From positions 13,106,163 to 13,170,162 of the forward strand of contig OZ025214.1 of the NCBI GenBank assembly GCA_964019055.1: a DNA stretch of 64,000 nucleotides, in the 5' to 3' direction. The first letter of the stretch is position 1; the number at the start of each line of letters is the position of its first letter. Position numbers and translations under genes: made by a program. Under the pieces are notes generated by a model that made no database searches, was not told where the DNA came from, and saw only the letters and a list, made by a program, of their open reading frames with translations. Origin of the DNA: Anthopleura xanthogrammica (Eukaryota > Cnidaria > Anthozoa > Actiniaria > Actiniidae). Positions 22,701 through 31,800 of the stretch are shown here, in pieces.

Positions 22701-23924
22701 TCTCTTTCCTCAGCGACCTCAGCCTGTCGGAACGGACAGAAAGGGAGTCCGGGACTGGACTACATTAGTTATTGCTCGAGTTTTATTTATGCTTTGTTTT
22801 CCTCTAGGGATACATGTATTACGTAGACGATGGGGTATTTGGTTCATTTATAAAAATTGTGCATTATGATATTGACTTTGGTCCAAAAGCACTTGGAACC
22901 ACCGACAGTATTCTCTTTCCTTCTTGCATTTGGGGACAGACCTGTGCCACCTTGGATAGGATTAGCAAGAATAGTATGCTACCAAAGGTAAAGAATTTAT
23001 GTTGAAGGGTAGGAAAGAAGGTACGAATTGGAGGGAATGAACAAAGGGACGCAGCAAACAAGGATGGATGAATTCACGGAAGGATGGAAGGGACGGATGG
23101 AAGGGAGAGAGGGAGAAAGGAAGCTAGAAAGAAAGGAAGGAAAGGGACGGACGGAAGCAAGGAAGGAAGAAGGGAGACAGGCAGCTTGCAGGCAGGGATG
23201 TTGGAAAGCAACGAGATAAAATGCTTTGAGAAAAACATTCTCGACCAACATGTTGACCGAGTGTAGAATTCCTTTCTTCTTCAGCTTTCTGTTGGTGACT
23301 GGCTGTATTTCGAGAATATGGGTGGTTATACCCGTGCAGTATCCACAAACTTCAACGGCTTCCCCATGGAACCATATACATATTACTATGTCACACCCAA
23401 GACTTGGTGAGTATGAAATTATACAAGCTTTCTAGTACGCTGCCTGACTTTGTTGCTAAGAAACGGTTATAAACTGATATAAAGAGAGTAAAATTCCAAA
23501 ATAACTTAATTCAGGGCAAGTCTGGTAATAAATCAGTATTTTAAAGCCACAGTAGTGGTCACTTTGCGGTCCGGGGCTCAATGTATAGGCTGGCATGTCA
23601 TGGGTGAACATAAATAGTGTCTTTGGGACTATATGTTCTAATGACAAAATAAGTCAATACTTCATTTCTTTGCTTCCAGGATTTGTTATCGACGAATGCA
23701 TGCACCTTCATTTAACATGTTTTCCCATAGTAGACCTCTGTTACCATGTATTAAATATTTTAGTAAATGTCGTTAAAACTCATTTAATTTATACTTTTTA
23801 TTTTTATTTTCGGAATCTCAAAACTTTGCAACCTTTATTTTTACAATGAAAAACTATTTTGATTTTCAGGGAAACAGTCAAACCGGACATGGAGAAATTC
23901 GGTTATGATATTTTAAAGTTCTAG
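16763..23924 (+). CDS. ODC1-like: ODC-family decarboxylase, copy C (triplicated exon 6)
   Basis: Complete paralogue of copy B, 438 aa when one exon 6 is used. Exons: 16763-16790, 17706-17779, 17986-18045, 19045-19081, 19560-19636, one of 19950-20035 / 20105-20190 / 20260-20345, 20582-20668, 20832-20880, 21128-21216, 21310-21391, 21589-21669, 21981-22190, 22808-22987, 23285-23406, 23870-23924. Motifs: [11 protein letters not shown] (K69), [36 protein letters not shown] (D328), ENMGGYT. The active-site segment reads [11 protein letters not shown]. Cys366 (human Cys360) is kept, but the adjacent Asp361, which holds the substrate's distal amino group in ODC, is Ala367. Substrate choice may therefore differ from ornithine (inference). 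It also lacks the C-terminal degron. An ATTAAA hexamer at 23949 could be the poly(A) signal. Confidence 0.9.
16850..16960. mobile_element. Near-perfect 110-bp hairpin in intron 1 of ODC copy C
   Basis: ACAATTAGAAGACGAACTCG at left is the inverse of the right end, and the arms run inward through ctatcggctgatagttgac to a loop around gaggggctccggccccg. A related ctatcggctgatagatagtg block sits at 17085-17105, followed by tagccaatcagaatgcagga, so the two may be ends or fragments of one MITE family. Confidence 0.7.
18119..18310 (+). repeat. 27-bp satellite in intron 3 of ODC copy C
   Basis: About seven units of CCTCTACCCATCGTACGACC plus aataaca. The unit is a shortened piece of the neighbouring 96-bp unit (ctctacccatcgtatgacca), so a part of that repeat expanded separately. 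Copy B lacks this sub-array. Apparent ORFs on both strands here are repeat artefacts. Confidence 0.85.
18385..18950 (+). repeat. 96-bp minisatellite in intron 3 of ODC copy C
   Basis: About six units of the same repeat as 5690-6418, in the same intron and orientation of the paralogue, with a final variant unit caattacaactgcctctacc present in both arrays. Confidence 0.9.
19190..19385 (+). repeat. 38-bp satellite in intron 4 of ODC copy C
   Basis: About five units of ACGTGCACTCAGTTGATGGA plus gtatgacactagtggaga. Intron 4 of copy B has only one to two degenerate units (6615-6660), so the expansion is specific to copy C or was lost in B. Confidence 0.85.
19950..20345 (+). other. Tandemly triplicated exon 6 of ODC copy C (mutually exclusive by frame)
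   Basis: Exon 6 occurs three times, at 19950-20035, 20105-20190 and 20260-20345, with an exact 155-bp period (86-bp exon plus 69-bp intron). Each copy has its own AG acceptor (ending ttcgag) and GTAAGA or GTAAAG donor. Each encodes [20 protein letters not shown] and onward, with x = Ile in the first and Phe in the other two. The second copy carries extra silent changes, so the copies are not simple assembly stutter. The exon is 86 nt, entered in phase 0 and left in phase 2. Joining two copies in series puts the second in another frame and gives a TAG after five codons. Only one copy can be used in a productive mRNA. Copy B has a single exon 6 (9941-10026). Confidence 0.85.
21807..21958. mobile_element. 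MITE family 3 copy in ODC copy C intron 11
   Basis: Ends TATAGACCCCTTTCACGTGA and the inverse (tgcttcaaggagtttata). Arms carry AGCTCAATTTGGAGGACAAA and gacaagacaata. The same element occurs at 32259-32397 and, in inverted orientation, at 47009-47152. Confidence 0.8.
22264..22762 (+). mobile_element. 499-bp TIR element carrying a helicase-like gene fragment (ODC copy C intron 12)
   Basis: Terminal inverted repeats of about 70 bp (TAGTCCAGTCCCGGATTCCC and onward; inverse ends at 22762). Flanking ggttagtta / cattagtta agree in seven of nine bases, a candidate target duplication. Between them is a 108-codon frame (22366-22692). Its stretch [20 protein letters not shown] resembles the segment just before the Walker A motif in RecQ-like helicases (usual pattern EQ..AI..L..GKDVFVxLPTGxGKS). 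The frame then diverges without the GKS loop, so no active helicase is encoded. The matching intron of copy B lacks the element. Helicase similarity is from memory of the family. Confidence 0.55.
23000..23225 (+). repeat. GGAAGG purine-rich tract, intron 13 of ODC copy C
   Basis: Degenerate GGAAGGRR/GGACGGA repeat; homologous to positions 1-255, which is intron 13 of copy A. Intron 13 of copy B has only a weak counterpart (14070-14230). Long frames on both strands are low-complexity artefacts. Confidence 0.8.
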
Positions 23925-24097
23925 CTCAACTTCACATCACGGTAGGAAATTAAAAGACGTTTTATTGCCATGCATTTTTACCGAAGACACTAGCTTTATA
24001 TTCAAGATAGCCCAAGTTTTCTCAGGCTTTGTCTAAACCAATCTGTCCAATCAGAAGCAAGCAGCACTCTGCTGTTGTTGTTTGCACAAGACTTCCA

Positions 24098-24180
24098 ACA
24101 ACAACAACAACAGCAACAACAACAACAACTGCAACAACAACAGCAACAACAACAACAACAGCAACAACAACAACAACAGC

Positions 24181-24214
<34 letters not shown>

Positions 24215-24232
24215 GCAACAACAGCAATATTC
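24098..24232 (+). repeat. (CAA)n microsatellite downstream of ODC copy C
   Basis: About 130 bp of CAA/CAG triplets. It gives a poly-Gln frame and antisense poly-Val frames, with no splice or homology support for coding. Confidence 0.95.
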
Positions 24233-24417
24233 ATTTTACATAATTTTTATTTCTCTTTGAAAACCACTATTTAAAGTTCTACGAGATAAATGCAAGTCTT
24301 TCAAGGTATTCAAGAGTAAATACTTTTTCTTAGTTGAGAGATAAGTACATTAAAAAAATTGCAAATGCTGTACAAAACCTCTATTATTTAGGTTGTTAAG
24401 CACATGAGAGTACAAAC

Positions 24418-24625
24418 CTGCTTCAAAAAGGTTGTCTGATTCAATATTGCTATAACCACGTTTCGTTGCCTTGTTAAGGACAAAGCAAAGAAAAGTACTC
24501 TCTGTGTATTTCTACAAAAAGAGATGTATTGTTTAGCCTGGTTTTAGCTTCTAAATGACTCTCGACCTGCATTTCACTATGCAATATTCAATATTCATAA
24601 GACAACCTTTTTGAAATAGCTACAT
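24418..24625. mobile_element. Degenerate inverted-repeat element
   Basis: cttcaaaaaggttgtctgat with caatattgc at left is inverted at right (gcaatattcaat ... agacaacctttttgaaatag). About 200 bp, no ORF. Confidence 0.55.
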
Positions 24626-25891
24626 TCTGTAGAATAAAAATGAATAAATATAGAGTTAATTTTCACGTTTATAAAACGCTTTCTTCGTCTTTAGACTCTC
24701 TCAGAGAGTAGCGATAAAATATTTTTTGGTATCCAAGTTTATACGGTACACGCCTGATATATATTGTTTTGGTAAAAAAAGGAAAAAAAGCTTCAAAAGA
24801 TTCCAGAAAAAATGTCAGTTCAAAATTTTTCGTTCCGAATAAGAATAGAAAACTAGTAATAGAAAAACTAGTAAAAGAATTATTGACCTTGTTTCCATAC
24901 AGGTTTTTCTGGTTTTTATCAAGTTTTAAACAAGTTTTTCTAGCTTTTTTTGTTGCTTTTCCCCAAGCTTCCATTTGTTTTTCTCATCTTTTTCTGCGCT
25001 AATTTGCTTTTAGTGTTTTCACTGTGACGTTTTGACTTTAACATAATGATAATTTAAAAAAAACCATACTAAAAACCAGACAAAATCAGGTCATTGAAAA
25101 CAGGTTTTAGAACACGATATTCTTGGTTTGCAATAATTTCAAAGAGAATGGAAAAAACCCAAAAGACAAGGCAGCCATGTTGGATAAAATTTCAAAAGAA
25201 ATCACTAAAAAAATCATCTTGTCAAATTCTTCCAATATGGCGGCAATGGCATCACACGAAAACGAAGAATTTAAAAAAGATTTCAAGCCGACTAATTTCC
25301 TTTTTCATAAATCACAAAAATGTCACAAACGTTTTGAGTATGTTTTCGAACGAAATGAGTAGATAGATATGATAAATAAGTTAAATATCTAAGAAGTTTC
25401 AGACCACGTATGTAGACGGATTTTCGCGTACAGTATTCGAAAGACACGCTTCGAAAACCGACAAAATGTCTACGAATGTGTATTATTGATGCTGCAAGCA
25501 CAAACAGAGTTTTCTATGAAAATAAATACAAGTACGAGTAAAAATTGCGAGGAGTTTTCTTGCTTCCAGCTAAAAACCGTGAGTTGAGAAATATATAACT
25601 ATATGAATAACTTCTTTTCCACAAAAGTGATATTTGAAGAAGTGGTTCTTACTTTTAATACACTAGGGACTAAGGAGCTTGCAAATGCAGTACGTTTCTT
25701 ATTGTAAAATAGCATTCTCAGTCTAATTTTTCTAATAAGCCACTATAGCCTTCATACAGTACATCATTTGTTCAAGCTTCCCGTGATAATAGCCTGAAGT
25801 CTCTGAAAAAGCAGAGATGAAAGTCACGCAAGGTGGTAAATCTAGGTCACGCTAGATTAGCCAAGGAGGACGTAACGTCACGCTGGACTTG

Positions 25892-28800
25892 TTAGGCTGC
25901 ATATCTTTTCTTCAAGGTTTCCCGTACACGCTGGAAAATCACAAAATTACAATTACAACTTAGCTTACTAAAAAAACCAAGCAGCTTGCTTATAATCTTT
26001 CAATTTTAGAGTCTTGCACGGAACTGAAGAAGTATGGAAGTCAAGGAAGTATGATGTATGATGGTGATGATGATGATGATGATGATGATGAAGATAATAG
26101 TGAAGATGATTGTGGTGGTAATGATGATGGTGATGCTAAATGATGATTGTGATGGCGAAGATGATGGTGATGATATTGATGATGATGATGGTGGTGATGA
26201 TGGTAATGATGATGATGATGGTGGTGGTGATGATGATGGATGATGTTGAAAGTGATGAATGATGGTGATGATATTTGAAAATGATAGTGCATGTGATAAT
26301 GACAATGATGATGATGATGACGACAGTGGTGACTGCCACACCTACAAAAGAGAAACCCTAGTGACTTCTACTATGGGTCATTGTTTTCTCCATGGTAGAC
26401 ACTCGAACGACTCACCTTGTCATACAGCTTTGCTCTCAATCTGTTTGTCTTGTAAAAGGCAGTACGTCGATCTTCGGCTTTCTGTGCCTTCACTTCCGGT
26501 AAGTTATTGTAGAGTCTAAGGGAACAGGATGAAAGTAAGTGGACCGGTAGCAGAGTGAAATATAGAAATAATCAAAGCTAAATTGTAATGCCAGAAATAC
26601 CCAGAGAGATTACACTGACAATTATGGCACTTTAGGTTTACCTTAGATTCATCTCTTTGATTTCTTTCTTGCTCAATTGTCTTGGTTTTGGGCGATGAAG
26701 TTTCTCTGGGAAGAAGAAATACATACCCGAATGTCAAGCTCTGATTTTTTCCCCATAACAATGGCACACTCCTCTTCTCCACTGCTTTTCTAGACCTTCC
26801 CTTAGACTAACTTTGTTGTGGTCTTCACATAACTCTTTTATCATTTGTTATAAATAATTGGTTGGTCCCGGTTTTCGGGCATTAGCCCGTGGTGGGGAAG
26901 GCCGTGGGTTCAATCCCAGAATCACCCCCACTCCATTCAAATACAAAGATTTTAGATGACACCACCATCCTCCACCTTTTTGGCCGCTTTTGGTAGACCG
27001 TCTCCCTTACAGGGACTCTTTCTCATGCCTTCCTTAAGTTTCCCTTAATGCTATGGTGCCTTAATGCTATGCCATAAATTTTAACAGGCCCTCCCCTCTC
27101 CTGTATTTGCCCCTTCCCTAACCTGGAACATCCCTATCTCATCAAATATGTCGTCAATTCAAACTATATAGCCATTTGATGTCGACCTTCGTTATCCATA
27201 CCTGTTTTGGGGTTGACAATTTTCTTGCTCACAGAAGGCTTTGCAGCTGGGATTTCCATCTTGGACACACGTTCTTCTCCTTTAGTCTTGGTCTCTCCAG
27301 TCTCACGTACTGTTCTATTGTAATCGATCCTCGACAGACGGGCTCGAGATCGTTTGACAAAATCAGGCTTGGCAAAGCAGAAGGCTTCTTGTAGGCTGAG
27401 TTTTTGCATGGACGTTGATGGGGCTGCAGCAGGAGGGCTGAAAGCTTTCGTTGTGTGTTCATCAAATCGTAGTCTATCTGGCATGACTACACTAGTTTGA
27501 AAACTCGGTTTACTGTGTTTAATCGCTACACTAGAAGACCGTGCTGGATGACTATAGTGCCGATTTGTCATCGGATAAAACCAGCTTGGCCCGGACGGGG
27601 AATGCTGAGATTCGGAATTCGATTTGGCAACTGAGGAATTCTGGCTTGCAAGAAGACGATCTTTATGTTGCTTGCTTCTGGATTTTTCTTTTTTACTCGT
27701 ATTTTCTAGACGCGATTCTTCTTGGGTCGTGTTGTGTAAGTCTTCAGGCGACCTTAAGCTTGAATCGAGACTGCGAACATGTTTTTGTATGGGAGAGTTC
27801 TGGCTTGCTATATGGCGGTCTTTCCGCTTTGGTGTTGAAGCACCCGTAGCTGTTGCCTTGTCAGAATGCTTTTTACTTCTTCCTTTGGTATGAACATTTT
27901 GTCCATAAAGTTCTTCATCACTATCTCTGGTCGTCTGCACCCCAACATCAACAAACCCTTCCTTTTTGCGTACTCGTCTAGGTGTCTTCGGTGAAGGTAC
28001 ATTGACAGCCGCATCCAATGTTCGCGGCCTTTGTATGTGTTGTTTATCTTTAACAACAGGACCAGCTCGAACCGGTTCAGCAGGTTTATCTTTATGAATA
28101 GCACAAATACATTTTGGTCCCGAGGTGTCATGTTCTGTTGGTCGCCTGGATTGACTCGAGGGTACAAGGACGGGTGTCTTCGAGACTTTCCTAAGTCCTC
28201 GATTTGAACGTGGTAAAGTGACATGAGAGGTATTTCGACTTTCTGGTGCCTCAGAAAAAGAGGTGTCACTCATCGTACTACTCGTGGTGGTAGTAGTAGT
28301 AGTGGTATCCCTGTGTCGCAGCCGCGGAAATGTCGGAACATCGGCAACATTGACCGTTTCAAGTAATTTTCTAAGTTTAATCTGACGTGAAAGAGAAGAA
28401 CTTTTGGGGTATTCATTGTACAGTTGGTCCGATTCTGTGGATACTTCACTGGATGAGCTAGCATACGAGTGTGAGCGTGGCTTTCTAAAACGTTCTCCGT
28501 CGAATTCAGTTTCAGAACTTGTGGCTGCCGTGTCCAGTGGCTTGGACAGTAATGCAGAAAGCCGGCTTAAGTGAGAAGAGACGCTGTCAGTCCTGGCATA
28601 TCGAGGACTTGATCTCAGACTTTCTTGAAAGCGTTCCCACATTTGATTAAGATCTGCATTTTTTGTTGAAGTGGAATATTCCTTTAGGGAAGGACTTTCG
28701 TCTGAATGAGTGTCATCTTTAGATCTGCTTTTCGCATTACGGGTTTTTCCATGCTGAACAAGTTTTCGACCTCCAATGTAGTCATCAATGACTTTGGCTT

Positions 28801-31800
28801 CTTCAAAACTACTTCCTCTACTGCGGCTTCGGGAGCTTTCGTCCTTGTCTCTAGAGGGCTTCTTCTTGTGCAATTCACGATCTTCTGCAGAATGCCTGCT
28901 GCTGTTTCTGTCTCGTGACCCCGTTCGATGTGTTTCCTTTGAGCTGTATCGGTGCGAAGTTGAATGCTTGTCTTGTAGGTCACTCTTTGATTTATTCCTC
29001 GACTGACTGGTCAAAGTGTCATCTTTGGATGACTTCTCATCCGTACTAACATCTTCTTGCATGCTGCTATGCATAGTTGAAGACTCAGGGGATACATACA
29101 CCACACCATTAATTGGTTTGGACACTCTTCCTGGAATTGGTGTCAGACCCATGGCCTTTCTTCTCCTGTTGGTACTTCCTGGACCAGAAGAGTTTCTTAT
29201 GTCATACACTCCATATGTCGAAGATGAGTTGCCTGTAACTTCTGAATCTCGTTCGGCAGAAGCAGGTTTTCGAACTGCAATTGGTATATAAGGCTGGTAC
29301 GTGCTGGAAGAAGAGGAGTCAGTTGTTGGACTTTCCCTTACACTTGGATGGAGAACTTCTTCTTGCTCCTCTTGTTCTTCAATGTCTTCAATTTCGATTC
29401 CATCAGAGGACAGCTGTACATCGTCGTCATCATCATACGAATGTTCTTCTGGGCTTCCTTTTTCATTTTCGCTCTCTACAACTGGACTCACAAGACCCGC
29501 ACCAAGAGACAAGTGGAATCGCCTGGTCTCTTCCTCAATGCTTGGAAAATCAGAACCGCTAGAAGCAACAGACATTGGAAACCGTGTTAAAGGATCGCGG
29601 TCTACACTACCATTAACAGAAGAGAGTTCTCCCTGGCCTGGTGTTATTTGTGGTGTCAGACTTGATTTGCTGTTGACACTACTTGAATGGAAATGCATTT
29701 CACTGGAAGTTTCTTGAGGTTTTGTTTCTTGCTTGCCATCTTTAAGTCGCCTTATATACTTTATATCTCCTTCTAAAGCCGCTTCATAGCTTAACAAGTC
29801 ATCAGTGTCCTCAGCTTCGTCATGTGAAGACATCAAACTGTTAGATTCCGTTGAGTACAATGTTCTTTTATTAACAGCATTACGACCAACATCTTGGGCC
29901 CAAGCTTTCTCATCAGTCTGTAAGCTGCTCAAAGGTGTTTCGTACCGGGACAAACTATCTTGCAACCCATGTACACCTTCATTCTTACTTGTAGGAAAAG
30001 AATTAACTTGGGAATATTTCAAGTAAGAATCTTTAGCAGATTTACGATCAGTTGAAGCAGTACTTGGTGTAGTTTTATCATAAGGAGAATAGGATGTTGA
30101 GTGAACATCTCGAGTATAGAAACTCGTGGAAATATCTTTCCCTTTGCTCATTGTTTCATGTTCAAAAGAAAGGGACTGTTGTTTAAGACTTTCGTCTTTA
30201 TCTTTCCCCATTCTATCGCTACGAGAGTCTAACAGATCACTTGAATTAACTGACCACGCTTGCTTGGACTCCAGTCTTCTTTCATAACTATTATTAGACA
30301 ACGAACTTGTGGAAAATTTTGAAGAAACCTCTTTGGAAAATTCTCGCTGTCTCAAGCTGTTGTCAAAAGGTTTTTCTCTATGACTTTCTAAGGGAACTCG
30401 AGATTCGCTGTCTGATGAACCAGTGCTTTTAAAGCTACTTGCTTCAAGTCTTTCATTTCTGAGTTTATTGAGATAATCTTGCGTTGCCTTGAACTTTGGT
30501 CCAAGTAGCTTAGACACAGGACTTTGTTCATCATCTTCGCTGTTCAGAAGACCACTTTTTATATGGTCTAACGCTGACGGCCGAGAGAAGACATCTTTTT
30601 GAGTCCTTGAGCGTCCAGGATCTTCTAACACAGAAGACCGAGAGATGATATTTTGAGCAGAACTTTGTGTTGCCACTCTTCCATTAACTTCTTCAGCTGA
30701 TTTCCCTGTAAGAGTTGACGAAGGAAAACTTCGCGTAGTAGTATAGCTGTATGCATTATAAGATCCTGGTAGTTCACTATGAGTTGTCTGTCTGTCCACT
30801 TGACTTGAGAAAATGGGGTGGCGGTTGAAAGTTGTCTGTCTGTCTCCTTGTGCCATGGGACCAAATGACGTAGCGATAGCTTGAGTTGTTGTAGGAAAAA
30901 CACCTGGAGGAGTATCTGATAAACTATGGTAAGAACGTGCAGGGATAGGAGGTATATTACCTAATTGTGCTACCTGGCCATTACCAACAAAACGAGCGTC
31001 CAAGTCACCATATGTTCCACTGATATCTGTGGGCTTTGACCAGGAAAAGGATGTCTCCGTTGGTATCTTTGGCTCTTCTTTACTCCCGAAATCTGTTATT
31101 TGGGTGTGAGCGTCAATTCTCTGCATTACAGCATCGCGAATTTCATTCTGAGCAAAACTACCCATACCTTGGTTCGATGGTCCTGTTGGGAGTTCGATGA
31201 GTGCTTGAGAAGTTGGGCTGACCCCTCCTGACAACCAACTAGTATTAGTAATAGGAGTAGCATTAGTAGTATGTGTTATAGCAGACTGATCTTCAGTTAG
31301 ACTTGCACCATGTTGCCTTGGTAACGAGGCTACCTGTGAACCCTTAAGTTGCTCTGGTGAAAAGTTCGATTGCAGACTCGAGTTGACGCTGCTTTTCGAT
31401 CCAAATTGATTAGAGTCTTCTGTACCAATACCATTTGGCAACTGAGGGCCAATCCCAAGACTAGAATTGTCCATGACGTTACTTAAAGGTAACCCAACAG
31501 AGTTGTTGCTATGGAGACTCATTCTTAGGGCCCCGGATGTTACAGGAATAGAGCCTGATATTTGAGATGTCGAATAGGGTGAGCTTTGTGCTGCATCACC
31601 AACCAAGAGTTGACCAACTTGGCTTAAATTACTAGATTTTGAGCTGTCAAGATCACTGTTTCCCACTGAAGGCTGAGGACCTGGTGTGTTGTCAGATGAT
31701 GACCCAGCACTCAGTGGATAGCTAACAAGACTAGGAACAACTTGCACTGTCTTGGGAGCTGCAAGAACATCAGGTCCATCTCGTCCATCAGGTTGTAGCC

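Larger units (their letters stand above)
23925..25891. other. Spacer between ODC copy C and the ALMS1-like gene (convergent)
   Basis: Apart from the CAA tract and the small inverted repeat, AT-rich sequence without a supportable gene. Short frames at 24669-25366 have no family resemblance and overlap on both strands. Both neighbouring genes end here, so 3' UTRs are expected. Confidence 0.5.

Noticed and set aside
24075..24260. Poly-glutamine protein
   Set aside because: (CAA)n microsatellite with no start context, splice sites or homology; the opposite strand is equally open.
26006..26341. Ser/His-rich minus-strand proteins
   Set aside because: Low-complexity reads of a (GAT)n tract within the last intron of the ALMS1-like gene.
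26416..26492. Splicing the 5-kb ALMS1 exon directly to an acceptor at 26493
   Set aside because: Phases would fit, but that acceptor has no pyrimidine tract. Using 26705-26642 and the strong acceptor before 26515 gives extra residues (LYNNLPEVKAQK) that match the motif.
27164..27201. Carrying the large ALMS1 exon through to the in-frame stop at 27164
   Set aside because: An ACAG/GTATGG donor precedes it, and three downstream exons in matching phase complete a recognisable ALMS motif, which the read-through version lacks.
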